NCBI RefSeq assembly: GCF_021533215.1
Contig: NZ_JAJNKA010000001.1
Coordinates: 434,001 to 498,000, forward strand
Length of the DNA: 64,000 nt
Source: Portibacter lacus
GTDB lineage: Bacteria > Bacteroidota > Bacteroidia > Chitinophagales > Saprospiraceae
Direction of reading: 5' to 3'
Within the stretch, counting starts at the first letter, position 1. Each line of letters begins with the position of its first letter. The position numbers were made by a program, and so were the translations under genes. Under the pieces are notes generated by a model. That model ran no database searches. It was not told where the DNA came from and saw only the letters and a program-made list of their open reading frames with translations. Shown here in pieces: positions 1 to 8,127 of this stretch.

Positions 1-627
1 TATCATCACCGCTTGCGCAATGTCTGTAGGTAAGCCACGAATAGCTATTCTTTCGCCACTTTGCAGATTAGACTTAATTAATCCGCCATCTTTTTCAACG
101 ATGATGATTTCATTTTCATTGATAAAAGCCATGCTCCACGGTTTCTTTAATCCCTCTAGTATAACCTCTTTCACAGGGTGGGGCTTGGCTTCTTGTGGCG
201 TTTTTGGAATAGGAATGGCATCGGTACATTTGCTTACAATTTTCCAGTCGGTACCTATTTTCTTCAGCAACAATAGATCGTAGTATCGTCTTGAAAAAGA
301 AGGGATATCCACTTCTAGTTTCGCATAAGCAACATTTTCTACCACATCTAGCGAAATGAGTGTGCTGAATCGTTGATTTTGTTGTCCACGTCGTCCATTG
401 TTATAAAGCGAAGCATATTTTTCCACGGAGTAAACCATGAGGGTATCTGCATCATTATACAGAAACATATTTGTTCCAGGTAAAAACGCATTAAGTATCT
501 TTTCAGGATAGTTGTAAGTTGTACCTTCTATGAAGTCATTTATGGGCTGATACACGCCCTCATTTTTATCATCTTGAGCGATAGAATAGCATGGTATGAT
601 CAATAGCAAAACAAAAATTCTTAACAT
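1..627 (-). CDS. Secreted PQQ-dependent sugar dehydrogenase-like protein with N-terminal lumazine-binding-like domain (partial)
   Basis: Open reading frame of 209 codons with its ATG at 627-625, running off the left edge, so the C-terminus is missing. Residues 1-19 are a signal peptide ending SIAQ. Residues ~24-135 resemble the NTF2-fold putative lumazine-binding family seen in Bacteroidota (IEGTTYNYPEKILNAF, then ...DWKIVSKC). From ~145 the sequence changes to the opening blade of the glucose/sorbosone dehydrogenase propeller (LKKPWSMAFINENEIIIVEK, like the usual PWxMAFLPDG). The fusion would be an exported protein with a small alpha+beta domain before a PQQ-type six-bladed propeller. Catalytic residues lie outside the window, so enzyme activity is unproven. 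Confidence 0.7.
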   Translation of the reverse strand, partial: MLRIFVLLLIIPCYSIAQDDKNEGVYQPINDFIEGTTYNYPEKILNAFLPGTNMFLYNDADTLMVYSVEKYASLYNNGRRGQQNQRFSTLISLDVVENVAYAKLEVDIPSFSRRYYDLLLLKKIGTDWKIVSKCTDAIPIPKTPQEAKPHPVKEVILEGLKKPWSMAFINENEIIIVEKDGGLIKSNLQSGERIAIRGLPTDIAQAVMI

Positions 628-720
628 CTTTAATTTTTATTTCAATATTAGTTGAATTTCCAGAAACCTCGTTAGAATAAAGGTTTGAAGGAGTGCAGGA
701 TGATCATTTGGGAGTAAAAA

Positions 721-1758
721 CTAGGCCGTTTGCATGTTTTTCTTGAATTGTGCTGGAGTTAGGCCAGAGATTTTTTTGAATGCTGAGAAGAAAGAAGATT
801 TAGAATTAAAGCCTGCTTCATACCCGATTCCTTCTAATGAAAGGTCCGACCTCAGGTGAATCAATTTCATGGCTTCGTTAACACGCATTTCGTTTACAAA
901 ATTGGAAAACCCATGGAGATATTCTTCATTCAGAAGCCGTGAAACCATATTCCTGTTTAATTCTACCGCGTCAGCTAAGTCATTTAATTTCAATTTTGGA
1001 TTCAGATACAACTTCTCCTCTTCCATTTTAGATTTGATCTTAAGTAACAATTGATCTGCATGATCAATAGGCTCAGCTGCTGCTTTCGTTTTTATGCCTA
1101 TTTCGCCTTTGTTCAGTACAACATTGACCATCATATAATAAAAGAAAATAGTGAAGGCAATGGCTCCCCAGATGTAGGTGAACCCATGAATAAATAAAGC
1201 GCACTGGAAGGTAATGGTGATAAAAAGCACTGCAATCGTAACGACGAATAGTGGAGATTTAATAAGATTCCGAATGCCTTCCGATTTGTATTGCTTCATT
1301 AATACACTGAAACCTTGCAAGGCACCTAACACCACAAAGACACTCCACACGCCATAGATGTAATAAATGTAATATCCATTCCAGATTTCTGGGTGATCTC
1401 GATAAGGAAAGATGAATCCACCGATAATAATAATGCTGCTCAATATGCTGATGAGAACGATGTCTTTTTTCCTGAAAGTAGTCGCCTTATTGACGAACGA
1501 TTTTACATAAAAGTAGAACATGGGGCCGATAAAAATACAGGCCGTTAATCCGATCTGTAGAATGAGGCGATCCACGGAATGATCAAAGTAATAAAATACG
1601 GACTTCCCAATTCTAAAACTCAAAGCCACCAACAAAGCACCTAAGTAGAATTGTTGCGGTAAGTTTCTTCTTTTGACCATCAAGAAAAGACCCACTAAAA
1701 GTCCATTAACGACTCCGATACTTGCGAAAAGGAAAAGAAGTGAAATCCAAATATTCAT
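721..1758 (-). CDS. Membrane-bound AraC-family transcriptional regulator (7TM + HTH)
   Basis: A 345-residue protein. Residues 1-220 form about seven hydrophobic segments, beginning MNIWISLLFLFASIGVVNG, and residues ~245-342 form an AraC/XylS double helix-turn-helix ending with the signature region GYEAGFNSKSSFFSAFKK and GLTPAQFKK. This architecture is common in Bacteroidota, where the membrane half is thought to sense a ligand or membrane state and the C-terminal domain binds DNA in the cytoplasm. It is transcribed toward the PQQ gene, with about 90 bp between them. No effector can be named. The target could be the divergent or neighbouring secreted-protein genes, but no operator was recognised. 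Confidence 0.85.
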   Translation of the reverse strand: MNIWISLLFLFASIGVVNGLLVGLFLMVKRRNLPQQFYLGALLVALSFRIGKSVFYYFDHSVDRLILQIGLTACIFIGPMFYFYVKSFVNKATTFRKKDIVLISILSSIIIIGGFIFPYRDHPEIWNGYYIYYIYGVWSVFVVLGALQGFSVLMKQYKSEGIRNLIKSPLFVVTIAVLFITITFQCALFIHGFTYIWGAIAFTIFFYYMMVNVVLNKGEIGIKTKAAAEPIDHADQLLLKIKSKMEEEKLYLNPKLKLNDLADAVELNRNMVSRLLNEEYLHGFSNFVNEMRVNEAMKLIHLRSDLSLEGIGYEAGFNSKSSFFSAFKKISGLTPAQFKKNMQTA

Positions 1759-1805
1759 TTGATCAAAAATTCGAAATAAAGTTAAGGTATTTTTTTGTGT
1801 TTAAT

Positions 1806-2327
1806 TTAAGCTTTTACTTTTGCAGCCATCAACTTATTCCAGTTTTTATGTCTCATTTTGTACGAATAAACTAAAAAGTAAGATAGAAATGATGTTAATA
1901 CACCGGCATATAATATTACAGAATCTGTATAGGAAATTTCCTTTTCGTTTATTTTCTTAAAGGTCAATGTATGGTCCCATACTTTGCAAATGTTATTTTT
2001 TTCTTCGGTTTTGATCTCGGTTTTCAGCATATCAATATGAAGCACTTTTATATGATGAACTCCCCAGATATTAAATAAGCCGAAAGGTTTTATGATTAAT
2101 TCATAATTGAAACCTTCTTCCCAGAGAGGAGAGTCTATATTTTCCTTGACAAATGTAATCTTAGCAAGTGGTTTAACAATCTTTAAGGTATTAGCTTTGA
2201 TTAATTCTTGGGTGAAAAAATTGTCCAAATCAACATTGAAGTTACTCGTTATGGAAACAACTTTAGCTGACACTTCCACATTCTTGTATGTTACCACTGT
2301 ATTTTCTATACTCGAAAACTGTTTCAT
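1806..2327 (-). CDS. SRPBCC-like small protein
   Basis: A 173-residue protein without a signal peptide. It has a loose SRPBCC/START-like pattern: an N-terminal strand-rich half, then WDHTLTFKKINEKEISYTDS followed by a long hydrophobic helix (VILYAGVLTSFLSYFLVYSY) and a basic end RHKNW. Such an ending is seen in ligand-binding SRPBCC (polyketide-cyclase-like) proteins. The start lies only 2 bp after the stop of the gene at 2330-2731, so the two are co-transcribed and may act together or be diverged paralogues. No catalytic residues are recognisable, and the family assignment is an inference from pattern and neighbour. Confidence 0.5.
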   Translation of the reverse strand: MKQFSSIENTVVTYKNVEVSAKVVSITSNFNVDLDNFFTQELIKANTLKIVKPLAKITFVKENIDSPLWEEGFNYELIIKPFGLFNIWGVHHIKVLHIDMLKTEIKTEEKNNICKVWDHTLTFKKINEKEISYTDSVILYAGVLTSFLSYFLVYSYKMRHKNWNKLMAAKVKA

Positions 2328-2329
2328 TC

Positions 2330-2731
2330 CTACAAAGCTCCGATATTTTCAAATAATAAGGTGTGTTGTTCTCTGAATACTTTCTGCATCATGGTTTTGA
2401 TGGGCAATATTGAGTTGAAAGATAAGGCTTCATTAACAACGGTCATGTTGTTTTCAGCGGTCAATGTAAAGGACATTTCAACTTTAGTAAGTTTCATAAC
2501 GACGGCACGCATAATGACAGTTTGATTCGTTACCTCTTTTTCTACGCTTACTGGATACTTAAAAGAAAAAGGGATGAACCCGAATTTTAAAGTTTCGTAG
2601 ACCAAGTATTTATTCCCTTCTAGGTGATCTATTTTACGGATTACAGGATGCACCTCCACAAATTTCTGCATATTTGTTAAGTAGTCAAAAACGATCTCAA
2701 GCGGTTTATCTACCTTAAAGAATAAGTTCAT
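2330..2731 (-). CDS. SRPBCC family protein
   Basis: A 133-residue cytosolic protein with the classic SRPBCC opening: a short strand, then PLEIVFDYLTNMQKFVEVHP, which is the helix-loop that begins polyketide-cyclase/START-like folds, followed by HLEGNKYLVYETLKFGFIPF and a C-terminal long helix. The length is normal for a single-domain SRPBCC protein, a fold with a deep hydrophobic ligand cavity. It is first in a two-gene unit with the gene at 1806-2327 (2 bp gap). No ligand can be predicted. Confidence 0.7.
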   Translation of the reverse strand: MNLFFKVDKPLEIVFDYLTNMQKFVEVHPVIRKIDHLEGNKYLVYETLKFGFIPFSFKYPVSVEKEVTNQTVIMRAVVMKLTKVEMSFTLTAENNMTVVNEALSFNSILPIKTMMQKVFREQHTLLFENIGAL

Positions 2732-2780
2732 ATTTTGGTTTTAGGTCAATTTTTAAATACTAGTATCTTCATAAAAGTAC

Positions 2781-4415
2781 TTATTGCTTGACAACTTTAT
2801 AAATTACGTCCTGTTTCGTCACAGCATTATAAGCTTTTATAAAGTAAGAACCACTTGGAAATTGGGATATATCAATCTGATTACTTGTTAATTTTTGTTG
2901 CAGTATTTGTCTTCCCTTGAAATCAATAATCTTTACCGAATAATTATTGAAATCTGAAAGGTCTAAATGGATAAGACCATTTGTTGGATTGGGATAAATA
3001 TTGATCTCATCACCTAATTCGATGATTTCTTTTAATGCGCTTGTAGTCGTGAATTCATAACACCCGATATCTACATGTTCTCCTTGAGGTCTGGGAATAT
3101 TATTTAAATCAAACATGGGCGCAACAGCGTCTTCTCCGCTATCGATTAAGCTGCTACTTGCTAATAAGTGGAAATCAATATGATCTACATCTACAAAATG
3201 ATCACTGTATTCGGTAATGCTATTAAGGACAACATTACTTCCTAATTCGCCGTCTACCGTGAATTTGTTAGCTACATTATTCTTTACGATACACCCAGAA
3301 CTAGGTCTTTCATCTTTATGATCGGCGATCATAATCCACGAGCCACCTGGTGCCAGTTCAGGACTTGGGTCTAGGATGGTATTGTTAATAATCATGCAAT
3401 CTTTCGCGCCTAATAAAGTGATTCCATGCCAGTGGTTAACGATGATTAAGTTGTTCTCGATGATCCAGTTATTATACATCCCATCGAAACATCCGATACC
3501 TTGCAATGGCCCGGATAAAGGTTGATCAGGATTCTCCTGATTGATGATGGTATTTCCTCGTACGATATTGTGATCTACCACATATCCATTCGTTGTGAAA
3601 GATTGAATACCATCATCATGATTATCATCAACATTGTAACAATTCTTGATTAGATTCCCTTGGAAAAGGCCATACGATCCAAGTATTCTTAACCCGTCGC
3701 CTGAAAAATTGACAATAGAATTGTTAACGACATTAATATGATCTCCAACAGCAGAAATTCCCATGTCAACATTCCGCACTTCATTATTGATCACATTAAT
3801 AGAATCGCCCTTCGCATATATTCCATTACTTACTTTAGTGAGCCAATCATCTGCTACTTCCCAAGGGGCATCTGCACTGACCACTTCACAATTGTAAATT
3901 TCTATATCTTTCGCTGGTCCATGAAAGTTGTGGGATTCAAAAAATACGAGGTTCGAATTGATGAAGTTTCCATAGGGCTCGGAGCTAACTTTTAGATTTT
4001 CGAACTTCCATTTGGAACCTGATTGAATATGCAGTTGCTCAAGGACAGGTTGCTCATTTTCACCTCCCATAACTGTTATATAGTCCAAGTTGCTGTAATT
4101 TCTAATGAATATATTTCCGTGGAGTCCGGATTTTAGGAGGAGTGTATCTCCAGCTTTTACTGGAGCGCCGTTGTTTTTCACGCTTAGAGAACTCGTCAGC
4201 GCGTCATAGGGGAGGGAAGTGTATTCGTAAGATTCGATGAGCTGATGATCAATGACTTCCGCTAGTGTAGACCATGGCGAATCAGGAGAGCCATCATTGT
4301 CCATGCTTCCGATGCTTGGATCAATGTAAAAAATGGCACTATTGCAGATTGTAGGAACAAGGCAAAAGTATATAATGCAGCTTGTGAGCATTATAATATG
4401 GAATGGGTTCTTCAT
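2781..4415 (-). CDS. Secreted right-handed beta-helix protein with T9SS sorting domain
   Basis: A 544-residue protein with an N-terminal hydrophobic export signal (residues 1-27). From ~90 to 440 it has short repeating Asn-rich turns typical of parallel beta-helices (NVVNNSIVNF, GLFQGNLIKNC, NWIIENNLIIVNHWHGI, DCMIINNTILD). The last ~75 residues form a type A T9SS sorting domain: INIYPNPTNGLIHLDL, then VKIIDFKGRQIL and GSYFIKAYN. It is therefore expected to be exported and anchored on or released from the cell surface. The fold is shared by many polysaccharide lyases and surface proteins. No catalytic site was recognised, so an enzyme role is possible but not shown. It is divergent from the esterase at 4606. 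Confidence 0.8.
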   Translation of the reverse strand: MKNPFHIIMLTSCIIYFCLVPTICNSAIFYIDPSIGSMDNDGSPDSPWSTLAEVIDHQLIESYEYTSLPYDALTSSLSVKNNGAPVKAGDTLLLKSGLHGNIFIRNYSNLDYITVMGGENEQPVLEQLHIQSGSKWKFENLKVSSEPYGNFINSNLVFFESHNFHGPAKDIEIYNCEVVSADAPWEVADDWLTKVSNGIYAKGDSINVINNEVRNVDMGISAVGDHINVVNNSIVNFSGDGLRILGSYGLFQGNLIKNCYNVDDNHDDGIQSFTTNGYVVDHNIVRGNTIINQENPDQPLSGPLQGIGCFDGMYNNWIIENNLIIVNHWHGITLLGAKDCMIINNTILDPSPELAPGGSWIMIADHKDERPSSGCIVKNNVANKFTVDGELGSNVVLNSITEYSDHFVDVDHIDFHLLASSSLIDSGEDAVAPMFDLNNIPRPQGEHVDIGCYEFTTTSALKEIIELGDEINIYPNPTNGLIHLDLSDFNNYSVKIIDFKGRQILQQKLTSNQIDISQFPSGSYFIKAYNAVTKQDVIYKVVKQ

Positions 4416-4605
4416 GTGGTATCTTCTTTTAACACTACCAAAGCTAAAGAATTGAGAATAGATTCTTCCTGCTTAAATTAGATTTAATAAATTTTCGTCG
4501 CAGTGCGTATTTTTATTAATTTAGAATCAAATTAGAAAAATCCTCTCGTTCTTCAGGTTTAGGACGATTGGTCAATTTTTCGAAATTTGTAAATACCCCA
4601 AAACT

Positions 4606-6147
4606 ATGCCCCTAAAGTTAGCTTTCATAATTCTGTCTGCCATTCTTCTGTCTTCTGTTATCTGTAATCGTATTAATGCTCAGATTCCTGGCAGATACCA
4701 TCAAGAAGTATTTGCTAATGTCACAGAAACCAATAATATTCAATTTAGCACAGCGGTTCCTCAGCCAATAAATGAATGGGATATACAATCACTTTTATCT
4801 GGAGGTCTTCCATTAAATGTTAAAGAGTACGATACGGAAAATGTTAATTTGAAAATGGATATTTTCGAACCGAGTGGTGATGTTTCTGAAAAAAGACCAT
4901 TGATAATTATCTGTTTTGGTGGAGGTTTCTTGAGTGGGAGTAGAGATTACTGGAGCATGAGATTGCTGGCTCAGGGCTTTGCTAGAATGGGTTATGTGAC
5001 TGCTAGTATCGATTATCGACTAGGAATGAATATTTATGATAAAGATCTAGGGGCAAGGTCAGTGTATCGAGCTGTTCAAGATAGTAGGTCTGCTGTTCGA
5101 TATTTCAAAGCGCATGCTGCGGAGTATAATATTGACATAGAGAATATTTTTATAGGAGGACATAGTGCTGGAGCATTTGTAGCACTCCACAATGTATACT
5201 TAGATAAAGATTCAGAAAGACCATTCCCTACTAGAGGAGGAACGCAGGATGGAAATGCCTACCCAGATCTGGGTTGCTTGGACTGTGTAGGAGATAACTT
5301 ATCATTTAGTGGAAGAGCAAAAGGAGTATTCAGTCTGGCTGGTGCTGTAGGTGCATTGTCTTATATAGAACATGCTCAAGAATCTCCTCCGATTATGTTT
5401 CATAGCTCTGATGATGGAACAGTCCCATATGGAACTGGGAAGCCATTTTCAGACTTAGCCTCCATAATTATTGGAGAAGATTTTCCGGTTGTGCATGGTA
5501 GTTCTATTATTGCTAAGCGTTGCGATACCCTAGGGCTGGAATATGAATTTAATGCCTACACGAATCGCGGACATAGCGTTCATGAAAATGGAAGCGTGGC
5601 ATTGCATTCGGATATCATCCCGAAAATAAGCAATTGGCTGTATACTAAATATTTAAAACCCGAAGACGTTTCTTTAGAAGGTTATGCCGATATCTGCCCC
5701 GATGATTTATTCCAATCTTATTCACTCAGTAATTCCGCCATTAAATATTTTGATTGGCAGATAACAGATGGTACAATTGTAAATGGAAGTACGACTGATG
5801 CGAGCATTACTGTAGAGTGGAATCCAGAAGGCAGCAATCATAAAGTAGAACTAGTTCCCTACACCGAAAATGGAAGTGAAGGAGATAAGCAAACTTTTTC
5901 CGTAGCGATTCATGATGGATCTATGAATCAGTGGATCGGAAATGGTGGAGAGTGGGGCGATGCAAATAATTGGTCTAATGGATATATCCCTTTGCCATGT
6001 GAGCATGTAGTCTTTGAAGAAAAGAATACCGTAACGGAAATAAATCTACCGCCCAATGTTAGTGTATCATTGCTTTCTCTGATGCTAGGAAACAATATCA
6101 TTTTAAATATTCCAGAAGGCACATCTTTGAAAGTCAGCAACCAATAG
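4606..6147 (+). CDS. Secreted alpha/beta hydrolase (carboxylesterase-like)
   Basis: A 513-residue protein. Residues 1-25 are a signal peptide ending INAQ. Residues ~80-350 form an alpha/beta-hydrolase core: an oxyanion-hole loop FGGGFLSG at 104-111, the nucleophile elbow GGHSAGAF with Ser187, an acid loop HSSDDGTVPYG, and the histidine in NRGHSVHE. Residues ~355-430 resemble a PKD-like beta-sandwich. The end has a W.G..GEWGDANNWSNG segment like those preceding sorting domains in Bacteroidota proteins, but no T9SS tail follows before the stop. It lies upstream of the GH16 gene on the same strand (88 bp gap) and may de-esterify the same polysaccharide. That link is inferred. Confidence 0.82.
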   Translation: MPLKLAFIILSAILLSSVICNRINAQIPGRYHQEVFANVTETNNIQFSTAVPQPINEWDIQSLLSGGLPLNVKEYDTENVNLKMDIFEPSGDVSEKRPLIIICFGGGFLSGSRDYWSMRLLAQGFARMGYVTASIDYRLGMNIYDKDLGARSVYRAVQDSRSAVRYFKAHAAEYNIDIENIFIGGHSAGAFVALHNVYLDKDSERPFPTRGGTQDGNAYPDLGCLDCVGDNLSFSGRAKGVFSLAGAVGALSYIEHAQESPPIMFHSSDDGTVPYGTGKPFSDLASIIIGEDFPVVHGSSIIAKRCDTLGLEYEFNAYTNRGHSVHENGSVALHSDIIPKISNWLYTKYLKPEDVSLEGYADICPDDLFQSYSLSNSAIKYFDWQITDGTIVNGSTTDASITVEWNPEGSNHKVELVPYTENGSEGDKQTFSVAIHDGSMNQWIGNGGEWGDANNWSNGYIPLPCEHVVFEEKNTVTEINLPPNVSVSLLSLMLGNNIILNIPEGTSLKVSNQ

Positions 6148-6235
6148 CCCATTATTGAATTAATGTTAATTATATTTATCGCTTGGTTTATCTAAATTAA
6201 GGCATTAACTAGATAAAACCTCAAATGGGTGAACT

Positions 6236-7225
6236 ATGATAAAAACAGCATTGCCATTTATATTACTTCTAATTTGTACACTAACATTTGCACAAAAGCC
6301 CTACAAGGGTGCTGAAGTCTTTTCGAAGGACAAGGTTTTGTATGGCAAATTTGAAATGAACATGAAAATGATAAAAGGGAGTGGCATGTTGTCCACCTTT
6401 TATACGATCGAACAAGGTGACAATGATTACTGGGCGGAGCTTGATATTGAAGTACTTGGTAAAGATAATGCCCAAGTCATGTCCACTAATATATTCACAG
6501 ACAACGAAAGTGGAGGCCTAGATCAAAGTGTAGAGGAAATTCACGTGGATTATTCATTAGCCGATACGTTTCACACTTTTACTTTAGAATGGACTCCAGA
6601 TTATATTGCATGGTTCATCGATGGGGTAGAACATAGGAGAGAAACGGGAGATGTGGTTAATCATATGACGGTACCTCAAGGGTATCGATTCAACTCATGG
6701 GTATCTTGTTCTCCAGGTTGGGTAGGAGATATCGATAGAGATGCAATGCCAAGTTATCAATACGTCGAATGGCTAGAATATTCTAGTTATGATACGGCTA
6801 CACAGGAATTTACCTTAGAATGGCGTGACGATTTTGATAATTTTAATTCTTCACGATGGGCGAAAGCGGAATGGACATTTTATTGTAACGAAGTTGATTT
6901 TGCGAAAGAAAACGCTTTTATTGAAGATGGTAGATTGGTTCTGGCAATCACTGATCCCAGTGCCCCTTCAAGTATTTTGGAAGAACCGATCCAGGATTAT
7001 TTTACTACAAGGTATAATGCAGCAAGTGATGAAATCTTAGTTAATAGCTTAGAAAACGGTAAGTATAAAATTCAACTTTTTGATACAAGTGGTAAGCTTG
7101 TGATCGCAAAGCAAACTGATCAGTCCTACTTTTCTATTTCTTGTTCTAATATCCAAAGCGGTTTATACATCATCAGCATCAATCATAATGGCAAATGGTT
7201 TAGCCAGAAGATATTTGTTAATTGA
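6236..7225 (+). CDS. Circularly permuted GH16 beta-glucanase (Fibrobacter lichenase type), secreted
   Basis: A 329-residue protein with a signal peptide (1-20, ...LTFAQ). Residues 22-185 hold the GH16 catalytic half, with the signature WAELDIEVLG: E68 as nucleophile, D70 as helper and E72 as acid/base. Residues 191-240 (FTLEWRDDFDNFNSSRWAKA ... NAFIEDGRLVLAITD) are the strand block that normally comes before the catalytic half. The order is thus swapped, as in the naturally permuted Fibrobacter succinogenes 1,3-1,4-beta-glucanase, to which both blocks look closely similar. Residues ~262-329 resemble a T9SS-type tail (KIQLFDTSGKL, SGLYIISINHNG), although the usual YPNP start is missing. Expected substrate: mixed-linkage or related beta-glucan. 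Confidence 0.88.
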   Translation: MIKTALPFILLLICTLTFAQKPYKGAEVFSKDKVLYGKFEMNMKMIKGSGMLSTFYTIEQGDNDYWAELDIEVLGKDNAQVMSTNIFTDNESGGLDQSVEEIHVDYSLADTFHTFTLEWTPDYIAWFIDGVEHRRETGDVVNHMTVPQGYRFNSWVSCSPGWVGDIDRDAMPSYQYVEWLEYSSYDTATQEFTLEWRDDFDNFNSSRWAKAEWTFYCNEVDFAKENAFIEDGRLVLAITDPSAPSSILEEPIQDYFTTRYNAASDEILVNSLENGKYKIQLFDTSGKLVIAKQTDQSYFSISCSNIQSGLYIISINHNGKWFSQKIFVN

Positions 7226-7258
7226 TCTAAGCCAGAAAAGGAAATATCCAATAAAAAA

Positions 7259-7286
7259 AGTGGGCAAAATTTAAATTTTACCCACT
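7259..7286. terminator. Bidirectional intrinsic terminator between gh16 and murQ
   Basis: A 28-base near-perfect palindrome: AGTGGG, an AT core, then CCCACT, with one mismatched pair. A run of A precedes it and an AT-rich stretch follows. It sits 33 bp after the stop of the plus-strand glucanase and 37 bp after the stop of minus-strand murQ, as expected for a shared terminator. Confidence 0.75.
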
Positions 7287-7323
7287 AATATTTATTTCTT
7301 AAAAGTTAATTATAATCTAAGAA

Positions 7324-8127
7324 CTAAGAATGCTTTTCAGCTGCAGCTCTTACGCTACCATGTTCCATCAGTGCTTTATTAGCTGCCTCGTATCCTAGAC
7401 CTGTTAGTTTCATCACCATTTTAGTGCCTCGGTCTATTAATTTAGAATTGGACAATTGCATATCCACCATCTTATTATCGACTACTCTTCCAAGTTTAAT
7501 CATGACAGATGTACTGATCATGTTTAAGGCCAATTTCTGAGCAGTACCCGACTTCATTCGCGTACTTCCAGTTACAAATTCTGGTCCTACTTGAATAACT
7601 ATTGGAAAGTCAGCATGATTGATGATCGGTGCACCTGGATTACACACGATACAACCTGTTGCAATACCTCTTTCTTGACATGCACGTAATCCACCAATAA
7701 CATATGGTGTTGTTCCAGAAGCTGCGATTCCTACTACGGTATCTAATTCTGTGATTTGGAATTCATCAAGATCTCGGATGGCTTGTTCAAGATCATCTTC
7801 TGCATCTTCTACTGATTTTCTAATCGCGGTATCTCCACCAGCTATAATTCCAACTACCCAGTCAAAAGGCACTCCAAATGTAGGTGGGCATTCTGACGCA
7901 TCAAGAACACCTAGCCTTCCTGATGTTCCAGCACCGATATAAAATAGTCGACCGCCTTCAGCCATTTTAGGAACGATGCTGTCAACAAGTTTTCCTATTG
8001 CTGGAATTTGTTTTTCAACAGCTAGTGCAACTTTTTGATCCTCTTTGTTCATGTTCGTAAGAATCTCAGAAGTTGTCATTTTATCCAGATGCCTATATAT
8101 AGAGTCTGTTTCTGTAATTTTATTCAT
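7324..8127 (-). CDS. murQ: N-acetylmuramic acid 6-phosphate etherase
   Basis: A 267-residue SIS-domain lyase that cleaves the lactyl ether of MurNAc-6-phosphate, giving GlcNAc-6-phosphate and lactate in peptidoglycan recycling. Diagnostic stretches are GAGTSGRLGVLDASECPPTF (sugar-phosphate loop and conserved Glu), IAGGDTAIRKSVEDAEDD, AASGTTPYVIGGL and TGSTRMKSGTAQK. It lies in the cytoplasm. Its start overlaps the end of the upstream symporter gene by 8 bp, which implies translational coupling and suggests that the transporter supplies MurNAc or a related amino sugar. The length is slightly short for the family (~270-300). Confidence 0.95.
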   Translation of the reverse strand: MNKITETDSIYRHLDKMTTSEILTNMNKEDQKVALAVEKQIPAIGKLVDSIVPKMAEGGRLFYIGAGTSGRLGVLDASECPPTFGVPFDWVVGIIAGGDTAIRKSVEDAEDDLEQAIRDLDEFQITELDTVVGIAASGTTPYVIGGLRACQERGIATGCIVCNPGAPIINHADFPIVIQVGPEFVTGSTRMKSGTAQKLALNMISTSVMIKLGRVVDNKMVDMQLSNSKLIDRGTKMVMKLTGLGYEAANKALMEHGSVRAAAEKHS

